The notes under the pieces are model-generated. The model did no database searches. It saw only the letters and a list, made by a program, of their open reading frames with translations, and was not told the DNA's origin. Made by a program: the position numbers and the translations under genes. From positions 310,001 through 374,000 of the forward strand of contig NZ_JADLQX010000002.1 in NCBI RefSeq assembly GCF_015477605.1: 64,000 bases of DNA. Direction: 5' to 3'. Source of the DNA: Nocardia amamiensis (GTDB taxonomy: Bacteria > Actinomycetota > Actinomycetes > Mycobacteriales > Mycobacteriaceae). Positions 35,164 through 44,395 of the stretch are shown here, piece after piece; position 1 is the stretch's first letter, and each line of letters opens with the position of its first letter.

Positions 35164-36636
35164 TCACACGCGAGCGGCGGGCAGGGTGACGACGAAGTGG
35201 GCGCCGCCGGCTACGCCGTCGGTGACGTGGATGGTGCCTCCGTGGTGCTCGACGACATCGCGGACGATGGCCAGGCCCAGACCCGCGCCGCCTTCGTCGC
35301 GGGTGCGGGCGTCGTCCAGCCGGACGAATCGCTGGAAGACGCGGTCTCGGTCGTTAGGCGGCACACCCGGGCCGTCATCGGTGACCGTCAGCAGGACTTG
35401 CCCGTCGCTGCTGGGTTCCACGGCGACGCGCACGGAGCTCTTGGCGTGGCGCTGGGCGTTGTCGACGAGGTTGCCCAGCACGCGGGCGAGCTGGGTCCGG
35501 CTGCCGGTGACCATGATCGGCTCATCGGGGACGGCGACGTCCACGGCGAGCCGGTCGCCGACCCGGTGGGCCAGCTCGTCGGGGACGAGGGCGGTCAGGT
35601 CGACGCGGTCGGAGCGCGGTTGCTCGCCCGCGTCGAGCCGAGCCAGCAGCAACAGGTCGGCGGCGAGGTGTTCCAGCCGGATGGTGTCGTCGATCAGCCC
35701 GTCGAGTTCCAACAGGTCCGGATGGGCTTGTGCCACTTCGAGTTGCGTGCGCAGGCTGGCGATGGGGCTGCGTAATTCGTGGGCGGCGTCGGCGATGAAT
35801 TGGCGTTGGCGCTCCGAGGATTCCTCCAGGGCGGCGAGCGTGGCGTTGGTAGTAATTGCCAGCCTGGCGATTTCGTCGCGTGAGCCGGGTTCGGGAACGC
35901 GGCGGGAGAGGTCGCCGTCCATGATCTCCGCGAGCTGCGCGCGGATCGCCTCCACGGGGCGCAGGGCGCGCCGGGTGACCAACCAGGTCACGGCGGCAAC
36001 GACGACGAGCAGTGGTGACAGGCCGATCAGCATGGCTTGCCTCGCGTCCGCCACCGCGCTGTCGGCGGTCTCCAGGGAGGCGCCCGCGTAGATCGTGGCG
36101 GGCTGCCCGCTCGGGAGGGTCACCGGAAGCGCGGCGACCCGGAACGGTTCGGGTCCGTCCTCGGCATCCACTGTCAGTCGTATGTCACCGAATTCCGCTT
36201 CGGCCGTCGCGGGATCGGCGGGCGTCGAGGTGCTCTGCTCGTCGTCGTCCTGCTCCTCCTCGTCGTCATCCTCTTCGTCGTCCTCGTCGTCGCGGGATTT
36301 CGCGTAGGGCCCGAAGTTGGCCATCGGCGGTTTGCCCTGGAGCTCCGGAGCGGCCGCCAAGACTCGGCCGTCAACTGAAACTAGGTGAACCGGATGGTCT
36401 TCGGCGTCGGGCAGCGTCAATCGGCTGAGGTCGCCTGCCGCCGCGATCTCGACCGCCACATCGCGTGCGGTGGTTTCCGCCTGCAAGCTCGCACTCTCGA
36501 CCAAGTTGTGCCGCAACACCGCCAGCACCGCGAGCCCGGCCGCCGTCAACGCCACCGCGACCACGGCCGTCGCCGCGACCGTGGTGCGCGCCCGCACCGA
36601 TCGCCACCACGCCCACCTCGGTAACCGGCGGGTCAC
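35164..36636 (-). CDS. sensor histidine kinase with acidic extracytoplasmic loop
   Basis: 490 residues on the minus strand, from GTG 36636, which overlaps the response-regulator stop (GTGA). Two membrane spans: about 19-41 and 202-222. The loop between them is about 160 residues and contains an acidic run at residues 116-133, in which 17 of 18 are Asp or Glu. HAMP follows (about 222-275), then the HisKA phospho-acceptor H286 in ADAAHELRSPIASL, and HATPase motifs NLVDNAQRHA, DDGPGVP and GGAGLGLAIV. The acidic loop suggests divalent cation sensing; that is an inference. A longer frame reaching 37791 is a run-through and was rejected. Confidence 0.93.
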   Translation of the reverse strand: MTRRLPRWAWWRSVRARTTVAATAVVAVALTAAGLAVLAVLRHNLVESASLQAETTARDVAVEIAAAGDLSRLTLPDAEDHPVHLVSVDGRVLAAAPELQGKPPMANFGPYAKSRDDEDDEEDDDEEEQDDDEQSTSTPADPATAEAEFGDIRLTVDAEDGPEPFRVAALPVTLPSGQPATIYAGASLETADSAVADARQAMLIGLSPLLVVVAAVTWLVTRRALRPVEAIRAQLAEIMDGDLSRRVPEPGSRDEIARLAITTNATLAALEESSERQRQFIADAAHELRSPIASLRTQLEVAQAHPDLLELDGLIDDTIRLEHLAADLLLLARLDAGEQPRSDRVDLTALVPDELAHRVGDRLAVDVAVPDEPIMVTGSRTQLARVLGNLVDNAQRHAKSSVRVAVEPSSDGQVLLTVTDDGPGVPPNDRDRVFQRFVRLDDARTRDEGGAGLGLAIVRDVVEHHGGTIHVTDGVAGGAHFVVTLPAARV

Positions 36637-37307
36637 GCCTCGGCCGCCAGCCGGTAGCCCGCGCCACGGACGGTGGTGATGGACCGGCGCCCGAACGGTG
36701 CGTCGATCTTGCGGCGCAGCGTGCTGATGTAGACCTCGACGATATTCGGATCGCCGTCGTAGGCGAAGTCCCAGACATGGTGCAGGATATCGGCTTTCGA
36801 CACCACCTCTCCGGCGCGCACGGCCAGCTGCTCGAGGACAGCGAATTCCTTGGCGGTCAACGCGACATCCTGCGAGCCGCGACGGCAGGTGCGCGTGGCC
36901 GGGTCCACGATCAGATCGCCGACGCGCAGAACTCGTGCGCCGCCGCGGGTCCGGCGGCGCAGCAGGGCTCGGATGCGGGCCAAGAGCACCAGATAGGAGA
37001 AGGGCTTGCTGAGGTAGTCGTCGGCTCCGGTGTCCAGACCTTCGGCCTCGTCGTATTCGCCGTCCTTCGCGGTGAGCATGAGCACCGGTGTCTCGTTGCC
37101 CGCGGCGCGCAGCGCGGCGCACACCCGGTAGCCGTTCATGCCGGGCAGCATGATGTCGAGGATGATCAGGTCGTACTCGGTGGTGGTCGCCAGATGCAGG
37201 CCCTCGGCGCCGTCGTGCACCACGTCCACGGCAAATCCCTCCGCGGACAACCCTTTTGCGAGGGTGAGAGCCAACCGCTTTTCGTCCTCGACGATCAACA
37301 AACGCAC
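36633..37307 (-). CDS. OmpR family response regulator
   Basis: 224 residues on the minus strand. Receiver domain with the phospho-acceptor D51 (DLIILDIMLPGMNG), conserved T and K in MLTAKDG and SKPFSYLVLL; winged-helix DNA-binding domain with the C-terminal VEVYISTLRRKIDAPFG and GAGYRL. Starts ATG 37307; the kinase is directly downstream and overlapping. Upstream lie three CTTCAG direct repeats, likely its binding sites, ahead of the divergent PepSY gene. Confidence 0.95.
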   Translation of the reverse strand: MRLLIVEDEKRLALTLAKGLSAEGFAVDVVHDGAEGLHLATTTEYDLIILDIMLPGMNGYRVCAALRAAGNETPVLMLTAKDGEYDEAEGLDTGADDYLSKPFSYLVLLARIRALLRRRTRGGARVLRVGDLIVDPATRTCRRGSQDVALTAKEFAVLEQLAVRAGEVVSKADILHHVWDFAYDGDPNIVEVYISTLRRKIDAPFGRRSITTVRGAGYRLAAEA

Positions 37308-37340
37308 CCACCAAGGGTCGCAGATGGATGCTGAAACGGT

Positions 37341-37367
37341 CTTCAGGTGGCTTCAGCTTGCCTTCAG
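37341..37367. promoter_or_regulatory. CTTCAG direct-repeat array, candidate response-regulator binding site
   Basis: CTTCAG occurs at 37341-37346, 37351-37356 and 37362-37367, at 10- and 11-base steps (one DNA turn). This is the classical layout of OmpR/PhoB-family binding sites. It lies between the response regulator and the divergent PepSY gene, suggesting regulation of both. Confidence 0.6.
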
Positions 37368-37425
37368 CTTCCTCTTGCGACAGTGGTCCCAGCATTCGAG
37401 ATCCATACTCCCGCAGGAGGTTCCC

Positions 37426-37797
37426 ATGACAACCGCTTTCCGCCGCGCCTACGCCGGGCTTCGCTGGATCATCCTCGGCACCGCCGTCGCTGCGGTCGTC
37501 GCCGGAGTGAGCTTCGCCCTCGGCGCCATCGCCACCGGCGGCCACGATCACACCGTCGCCTTCAATCCCGCCACGCGGGACTGGTCGCTGGTCGCGAACC
37601 CCGGCATCAATCGGCAGCAGGCCATCGACAAAGCGATCGAGGCCGTGCCCGGCGGGCGCGTCGACTCCGCCGAACTCGACACCGATCGCGGCACCCCGGT
37701 GTGGGAGGTCGAGCTCACCACGCCCGACGGTGTGGAGCACGAGGTGACCATCGATGCGAACAGCGGCAAGGTGCTCGCGAATGTCAACCACGACTGA
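37426..37797 (+). CDS. PepSY domain membrane-anchored protein
   Basis: 123 residues from ATG 37426 with GGAGG. One membrane span near residues 12-32 (LRWIILGTAVAAVVAGVSFALGAIA), then the PepSY domain (INRQQAIDKAIEAVPGGRVDSAELDTDRGTPVWEVELTTPDGVEHEVTIDANSGKVL), outside the membrane. PepSY domains are thought to bind or regulate proteases and appear beside two-component systems. It is divergent from the response regulator, so it is the likely target gene of this system and possibly part of its signal. Confidence 0.88.
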   Translation: MTTAFRRAYAGLRWIILGTAVAAVVAGVSFALGAIATGGHDHTVAFNPATRDWSLVANPGINRQQAIDKAIEAVPGGRVDSAELDTDRGTPVWEVELTTPDGVEHEVTIDANSGKVLANVNHD

Positions 37798-38027
37798 TCC
37801 TCTGCAATCCCCGCACGGCGTGTAACGCGGAGCGGTTCGGGTATGCAGGATGCGTTGCTGCCGGTGTGGCCGAGACCAATGGATAGCGTCTCGGCCACAG
37901 CCGTATCTCGGCTGTTATGCGCCTGCTACCTCGGCTGACGAGTTCGCGGGAGCATTGACGATTCCACCCGCGTCCAGTTTGCCCGGGAGTAGCCTCAGAA
38001 GGGTCCGCTCGACGAATCGAGGTCGCG

Positions 38028-38402
38028 TTGCACGAAATGGCGATCACCCAGAGCGTCATCGACGCCGTCTGCGAGTATGCGGAGGGACGACGGGTGTACG
38101 CCGTCACCGTCGAGGTGGGCGCCCTGTGCGCCGTCGTGCCCGAGGCCATGCGGTTCTGCTTCGAAGTCGCGGCCGAGGACACCGTGGCCGAGGGCGCGGA
38201 TCTGATCCTGGTGGAGATTCCCGGCGTCGCGGCATGCCGGACCTGCGGAGCCGAATTCCGGCTCGCCGATCCCATCCTGCTGTGTTCCTGCGGCAGCGCC
38301 GACGTCGACATCCGCTCCGGGCGCGAGCTGCGAATCCGATCGATGGAGGTGAGTGAGTCATGTGCGCAACCTGTGGATGCGGCGACGACACCACCGCGGT
38401 GA
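38028..38402 (+). CDS. hypA: hydrogenase nickel metallochaperone HypA
   Basis: 124 residues from TTG 38028, with GAGG at 38019-38022. The start is decided by biology: MHEMAITQ needs His2, the known nickel ligand, while the next ATG (38037) would remove it. The zinc-binding part has CRTC (C70, C73) then CSC (C86, C88), so the second pair is Cys-x-Cys where many HypA have CxxC. HypA delivers nickel with HypB to the large subunit. The end overlaps hypB by 43 bases. First gene of the hydrogenase block. Confidence 0.93.
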   Translation: MHEMAITQSVIDAVCEYAEGRRVYAVTVEVGALCAVVPEAMRFCFEVAAEDTVAEGADLILVEIPGVAACRTCGAEFRLADPILLCSCGSADVDIRSGRELRIRSMEVSESCAQPVDAATTPPR

Positions 38403-39223
38403 TCCACGTACCGCACGACCATCAACACGATGACGGGCACGACCACGCCCACTCGGCAGACCATCAGGACGCACACGAGCACCACCATCACCATCACGGC
38501 GGGAGCGCCGACCACGTGCACCCGCCCACCACCGAGACGGTCAGCCTGGAGCTGAAGGTTCTGGCCAAGAACGACGAACTGGCGCAGCGTAACCGGGCGT
38601 GGCTGGCCGAGCGCGACATCGTCGCGCTGAACCTCACCAGCTCACCGGGCGCGGGCAAGACCACTCTGCTGGAGCGCACCATCCGCGAGTCCGGTCAGTT
38701 CCCGATCGCGGTGATCGAGGGCGATCAGGCGACGATGCTGGACGCCGAACGGATCGCGGCCACCGGTTGCCAGGTCGTGCAGATCAACACCGGCGCGGGC
38801 TGCCACCTGGACGCCGCGATGATGTACCGCGCGCTGGAGACGCTCGATCCCGCGCCCGGCACGCTGCTGCTGGTGGAGAACGTCGGAAACCTGGTCTGCC
38901 CGGCGCTGTTCGATCTGGGGGAGCGGGAGAAGGTGGTGATCATCTCGGTCACCGAAGGCACCGACAAACCGCTGAAATACCCGCACATGTTCCAGGCAGC
39001 GGGACTGGTGCTGGTGAACAAGATCGACCTGCTGCCCTACGTCGACTTCGACCTGGACCGATGCCGGGAATACATCGCCGCGATACACCCCGGCGTCGAG
39101 GTCCTACCGCTGTCGGTGAGCAGCGGTGCAGGCCTGTCGCACTGGTACGACTGGCTGGCCGCGCAACGGCGCGCGGCCGGTTCGGCGGCTCCCGATCGAG
39201 CCGCCGAGCGAGCTAACATGTAG
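38360..39223 (+). CDS. hypB: hydrogenase nickel GTPase HypB
   Basis: 287 residues from ATG 38360. An N-terminal high-affinity metal motif CATCGC is followed by 17 histidines between residues 16 and 54, including six in a row at 41-46. This is a nickel storage region. The G domain follows, with P-loop SSPGAGKTT (94-102), and LVNKID for guanine recognition. HypB supplies nickel to HypA and the large subunit in a GTP-dependent step. Co-transcribed with hypA by overlap. Confidence 0.96.
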   Translation: MCATCGCGDDTTAVIHVPHDHQHDDGHDHAHSADHQDAHEHHHHHHGGSADHVHPPTTETVSLELKVLAKNDELAQRNRAWLAERDIVALNLTSSPGAGKTTLLERTIRESGQFPIAVIEGDQATMLDAERIAATGCQVVQINTGAGCHLDAAMMYRALETLDPAPGTLLLVENVGNLVCPALFDLGEREKVVIISVTEGTDKPLKYPHMFQAAGLVLVNKIDLLPYVDFDLDRCREYIAAIHPGVEVLPLSVSSGAGLSHWYDWLAAQRRAAGSAAPDRAAERANM

Positions 39224-39309
39224 CGATCAGGATCACATCTCCGGGTGACCCCTTCTTCGAGAAAGGTGAGATTCGGCCCCCGGTGGTCCGCTGCGGAAGG
39301 TGGCGAGGT

Positions 39310-40365
<1,056 letters not shown>

Positions 40366-40376
40366 GAGGATCTCCG

Positions 40377-42173
40377 ATGACCCAGATCATCCCGGAGCCG
40401 TCGCACCGAACGATCGAACCGGACCGTCTCGTCGAGATGGCCTGGGATCCGATCACTCGCATCGTCGGCAGCCTCGGCATCTACACCAAGATCGACTTCG
40501 AGAATCGGGAAGTGGTCGAGTGCCACAGCACTTCGGCCATCTTCCGCGGCTATTCGATCTTCATGCGCGGCAAGGACCCGCGCGACGCGCACTTCATCAC
40601 CAGCCGCATCTGCGGTATCTGCGGCGACAACCACGCCACCTGCTCGTGCTACTGCCAGAACATGGCCTACGGCGTGCGCCCGCCGCATCTGGGGGAGTGG
40701 ATCGTCAACCTGGGCGAAGCCGCGGAATACATGTTCGACCACAACATCTTCCAGGAGAACCTGGTCGGCGTGGACTACTGCGAGAAGATGGTCTCGGAGA
40801 CCAATCCCGGCGTGCTGGCCAGGGCGGAGAACACCGAGGCGCCGCACGCGGGCGAGCACGGCTACCGCACGATCGCCGACATCATGCGGGCGCTCAACCC
40901 GTTCACCGGCGAGTTCTACCGGGAGGCGCTGCAGGTCAGCCGGATCACCCGCGAGATGTTCTGCCTGATGGAAGGCAGGCATGTGCACCCGTCCACGCTG
41001 TATCCCGGCGGCGTCGGCACCGTGGCGACGATCCAGCTGATGACCGACTACATGACCCGGCTGATGCGCTACGTGGAGTTCATGAAGAAGGTCGTGCCCA
41101 TGCACGACGACCTGTTCGACTTCTTCTACGAGGCGCTGCCGGGTTACGAGCAGGTCGGCCTGCGGCGCACGCTGCTGGGTTGCTGGGGCTCGTTGCAGGA
41201 TCCCGAGTTCTGCAACTTCGAGTACAAGGACATGGAGGACTGGGGCCGCAAGATGTTCGTCACCCCCGGTGTCGTGGTCGACGGCAAGCTGCTGACCACC
41301 TCTCTGGTCGACATCAACCTGGGCCTCCGGATTCTTTTGGGCAGCTCGTACTACGACGACTGGACCGATCAGGAGATGTTCGTCAAGACCGATCCGCTCG
41401 GCAATCCGGTGGACCGGCGTCACCCCTGGAACCAGCACACCAACCCCAAGCCGCAGAAGCGGGACCTGGAAGACAAGTACAGCTGGGTGATGTCGCCCCG
41501 CTGGTTCGACGGCACCGACCACCTCGCCTTGGACACCGGCGGCGGCCCGCTGGCACGGCTGTGGACGACGGCGCTGGCCAACCTGGTCGACATCGGCTAC
41601 GTGAAGTCGACCGGGAACAGCGTGCAGATCAATCTGCCCAAGACCGCGCTCAAAGGTCCGGTGACGCTGGAATGGAAGATCCCGGTGCACGGCAGCAACA
41701 CCCTCGAGCGCAACCGCGCGCGCACCTACTTCCAGGCGTACGCCGCGGCCTGCGCGCTGCACTTCGCGGAGAAGGCGATGGCCGAGATCCGGGCGGGCCA
41801 CACCAAGACCTGGGAGAAGTTCGAGGTCCCCGACGAGAGCATCGGCTGCGGCTTCACCGAGGCGGTGCGCGGCGTGCTGTCGCACCACATGGTGATCCGG
41901 GACGGGAAGATCGCCAACTACCACCCGTATCCGCCGACGCCGTGGAACGCCAGCCCGCGCGACAGCTTCGGCACGCCGGGGCCGTACGAAGACGCGGTGC
42001 AAGGACAGCCGATCTTCGAGGAGAACGACCGCGAGCACTTCAAGGGGATCGACATCATGCGCACAGTGCGCAGTTTCGACCCGTGCCTGCCGTGCGGTGT
42101 GCACATGTACCTCGGTAAGGGACAGACGCTGGAGAAGCTGCATTCACCGACGCAGACGCTGACTCCGGAGTGA
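40377..42173 (+). CDS. hhyL: group 1h [NiFe] hydrogenase large subunit
   Basis: 598 residues from ATG 40377, 11 bases after hhyS with AGGAGG. It carries the nickel-iron ligands: L1 motif RICGICGDNHATC (C79, C82) and L2 motif DPCLPCGVH (C570, C573, H576). The 22 residues after H576 form a C-terminal peptide that the downstream protease is expected to remove once the metal centre is in place. It oxidises H2 at trace concentration. Family and group call rest on these motifs, the paired small subunit, and the set of downstream DUF genes. Confidence 0.96.
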   Translation: MTQIIPEPSHRTIEPDRLVEMAWDPITRIVGSLGIYTKIDFENREVVECHSTSAIFRGYSIFMRGKDPRDAHFITSRICGICGDNHATCSCYCQNMAYGVRPPHLGEWIVNLGEAAEYMFDHNIFQENLVGVDYCEKMVSETNPGVLARAENTEAPHAGEHGYRTIADIMRALNPFTGEFYREALQVSRITREMFCLMEGRHVHPSTLYPGGVGTVATIQLMTDYMTRLMRYVEFMKKVVPMHDDLFDFFYEALPGYEQVGLRRTLLGCWGSLQDPEFCNFEYKDMEDWGRKMFVTPGVVVDGKLLTTSLVDINLGLRILLGSSYYDDWTDQEMFVKTDPLGNPVDRRHPWNQHTNPKPQKRDLEDKYSWVMSPRWFDGTDHLALDTGGGPLARLWTTALANLVDIGYVKSTGNSVQINLPKTALKGPVTLEWKIPVHGSNTLERNRARTYFQAYAAACALHFAEKAMAEIRAGHTKTWEKFEVPDESIGCGFTEAVRGVLSHHMVIRDGKIANYHPYPPTPWNASPRDSFGTPGPYEDAVQGQPIFEENDREHFKGIDIMRTVRSFDPCLPCGVHMYLGKGQTLEKLHSPTQTLTPE

Positions 42174-42204
42174 GTCCGCGTCGGCCGAGCGACCGGAGGT
42201 GACG

Positions 42205-43119
42205 GTGGAGGATCGCCTGGACGACCAGGACGACGTGACGCTCGATGATTCCCGCTGGCGCGAAGCCGGGGATCGCATCGAAACCTTGCTGGAGGCGAGC
42301 TCGGCGGGCGGTGCGCTCGCCCGCGAGCGCGCCGAGCAACTCGTGCGCGAGATCGTCGAACTCTACGGCGCGGGACTGACCCGCGTGCTGCGGCTGCTCG
42401 ACGCCGAGGCGATCGAGCGGCTGGCACGCGACGACCTGGTCGCGAGCCTGCTGCTGGTGCACGGGCTGCACCCGCACGACGTGGCTACCCGGGTGGGGAC
42501 GGCGCTGGACAGCGTGCGTCCCTATCTCGGTTCGCACGGCGGCGATGTACACCTCGTCGACGTCACCGACGGGGTGGTCCGGCTGGAGCTGGCGGGCAGC
42601 TGCCGCAGCTGTCCGTCGTCGTCGGTGACGCTGGAGCTGGCCGTCGAGGACGCGGTGCGGGCCGCGGCGCCGGAAATCGAGTCCATCGAAGTCGTCGCGG
42701 CGCAGACGGAGTCGGCGGGGGTGATCTCCGCCGACTCGCTGTTCTCCCGAGTCCACGCAGGCGGGCAGCGGTCCGGCAACTGGGTCGCGGTCCCCGAGCT
42801 GGCCGAGCTGCGCGCGGGCGAGGTGGGCGGTTTCGCCGTCGCCGGGCTCGCCGTGCTGGCCTGCCGGGTGGGCGACGACGTGTACGCCTACCGCGACCAC
42901 TGCCCCGCGTGCGACAACTCGCTCGCGGGCGCGGTCCTGGAGCGACGCGTCGGATTCCCGGTCGGTGACGCGGTGCTGCGCTGCCCGACCTGCCGGGCGC
43001 ACTTCGACGTCGTGCACGCGGGCGCCCGCGTCGACGGTGACGGACACCTCGAGCCGTTGCCAGTCCTCGTGCGCTCCGGCGAGTTGTCGGTGGCGGTGCC
43101 GGTGGGGGTGCACGGGTGA
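42205..43119 (+). CDS. NifU-domain / Rieske-like fusion protein
   Basis: 304 residues from GTG 42205, with GGAGG five bases upstream (GTG 42199 is possible but too close). Residues about 105-160 are a NifU C-terminal iron-sulfur scaffold with C133 and C136 (GSCRSCPSSSV). Residues about 200-295 have the Rieske ferredoxin shape, but the ligand motifs read CPAC (C233, C236) and CPTC (C260, C263), with both usual histidines replaced by cysteine. An all-cysteine cluster or rubredoxin-like iron is likely. It may help build clusters in HhyS or accept electrons from it. It overlaps the next gene (GTGA). Confidence 0.85.
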   Translation: MEDRLDDQDDVTLDDSRWREAGDRIETLLEASSAGGALARERAEQLVREIVELYGAGLTRVLRLLDAEAIERLARDDLVASLLLVHGLHPHDVATRVGTALDSVRPYLGSHGGDVHLVDVTDGVVRLELAGSCRSCPSSSVTLELAVEDAVRAAAPEIESIEVVAAQTESAGVISADSLFSRVHAGGQRSGNWVAVPELAELRAGEVGGFAVAGLAVLACRVGDDVYAYRDHCPACDNSLAGAVLERRVGFPVGDAVLRCPTCRAHFDVVHAGARVDGDGHLEPLPVLVRSGELSVAVPVGVHG

Positions 43120-43751
43120 CCATGCCGTTCCGCGCACTGCAGCGGATCGCCGCCGATCGCACGCCTCCGCCCCGGGCCGGCGAGCGGTGCGAGATGTGCG
43201 CCGAGCCGATCGCCGACGAGCACCAGCACGTCGTGGACCTCGAAGGCAGGCAGCTGATGTGCGTGTGCCGCGGCTGCTATCTGCTGTTCGTCGATCAGAA
43301 CGCGCAGCTGCGTTATCGGGCGGTGCCGGATCGGTATCTCGCGTTTCCCGATGTCACGATCAGCCAGGCGGAGTGGGACGCGCTGGAGATCCCGGTGGGT
43401 CTCGCGTTCTTCTTCCGCAACTCCGCGCTGGGGCGGACGGTCGCGTTCTATCCGGGCCCCGCCGGTGCCACCGAATCGGAGTTGCCGCTCGCGGCGTGGG
43501 ATTCGATGCTCCAGCGCCATCCCGAGCTGGACGTGCTCCTGCCCGACGTGGAGGCGCTGCTGATCCGGATGCCCGAACGCGGGAGCGGGCAGGTCGGCTG
43601 CCTACTGCTGCCGATCGACGCCTGCTACGAATTCGTCGGCCGGATGCGCCTGCTGTGGCGCGGATTCGACGGCGGCCAGGACGTGCGGCGCTACCTGGAG
43701 GAATTCTTCGCCGCCGCGGCGGCGCGCGCGCAAACCGGCGGTGCGGCATGA
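43116..43751 (+). CDS. DUF5947 family hydrogenase-associated protein
   Basis: 211 residues from GTG 43116; ATG 43122 is nearly as likely. Five cysteines (C25, C28, C49, C51, C54) in CEMC and CVCRGC suggest a metal-binding ribbon. The rest has a mixed alpha/beta composition with no known catalytic motif. The family is known only in group 1h hydrogenase clusters; the function is unknown. It overlaps both neighbours by four bases, so it is translated as part of the block. Confidence 0.8.
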   Translation: MTMPFRALQRIAADRTPPPRAGERCEMCAEPIADEHQHVVDLEGRQLMCVCRGCYLLFVDQNAQLRYRAVPDRYLAFPDVTISQAEWDALEIPVGLAFFFRNSALGRTVAFYPGPAGATESELPLAAWDSMLQRHPELDVLLPDVEALLIRMPERGSGQVGCLLLPIDACYEFVGRMRLLWRGFDGGQDVRRYLEEFFAAAAARAQTGGAA

Positions 43752-44395
43752 GCCCGGTCTACTCCACGACCTTCGCCGTGCTCGGGATGAAACCGGAGCC
43801 GTACGCGGCGGCGCCGATGCTGTCCGCGCGCGTGGGCATCGCCGCGCTGGCGGAGGAACCCGTGCACGCCATCGCCTTACGCGCGCAGGTGCGCATCGAG
43901 CCGTTCCGCCGCGGCTACTCCGAGGACGAAGCCGATGGGCTGGTCGATCTGTTCGGTCCGCGTGAGCGGTGGCGCGACACCCAGCGCTCGTTCCTCTGGA
44001 TGCACTGCGCCACAATGGTTCCCGGGTTCAGCGGGGGCGCCGAAGTCGATCTGCCGATGCCGTGCACCTATGACTTCGAGGTGACCGGATCGAAGTATCT
44101 GCACGCCTTGCGCGGAGGCGTGGTTCCGCTGCTGTTCCTGTTCAGCGGGACGGTCTTCATCAAAGGCGGCGGTGGATTCGCCATCCAGCAGATCCCCTGG
44201 GACCGGGAGGACAAGTTCGACATGCCGGTCTCGGTCTGGCATGACCTGGTGGCCGCGCACTTCCCCAACACCGGCTGGCTGCGCTTGCACAAGGACACCC
44301 TCGAGGCGCTCGCCGCCTACAAATCCGGCCACGGCCTGCTCGGTTTCGACGACGCGGTGACGAGGCTGCTGGCGCACGCCGAGGAGGTGCCGTGA
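43748..44395 (+). CDS. DUF6084 family hydrogenase-associated protein
   Basis: 215 residues from ATG 43748, overlapping the DUF5947 stop (ATGA). Features: an alpha-2-macroglobulin-like beta-rich N-terminal part (AVLGMKPEPYAAAPMLSARVGI...), conserved RSFLWMH and YDFEVTGSKYLHAL, and a C-terminal helix. It has one clear Cys and no signal peptide or membrane span. Unknown function; occurs beside the actinobacterial group 1h enzyme. The downstream gene overlaps by four bases (GTGA). Confidence 0.8.
   Translation: MSPVYSTTFAVLGMKPEPYAAAPMLSARVGIAALAEEPVHAIALRAQVRIEPFRRGYSEDEADGLVDLFGPRERWRDTQRSFLWMHCATMVPGFSGGAEVDLPMPCTYDFEVTGSKYLHALRGGVVPLLFLFSGTVFIKGGGGFAIQQIPWDREDKFDMPVSVWHDLVAAHFPNTGWLRLHKDTLEALAAYKSGHGLLGFDDAVTRLLAHAEEVP

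Noticed and set aside
35164..37791. 875-residue minus-strand frame that includes the histidine kinase
   Set aside because: It runs through sequence antisense to the PepSY gene and through the response regulator in another frame; the kinase starts at GTG 36636, overlapping the regulator stop.
37921..38027. Promoter for the hydrogenase block
   Set aside because: TTGACG at 37955-37960 is a fair -35, but no -10-like hexamer lies 16-19 bases after it.
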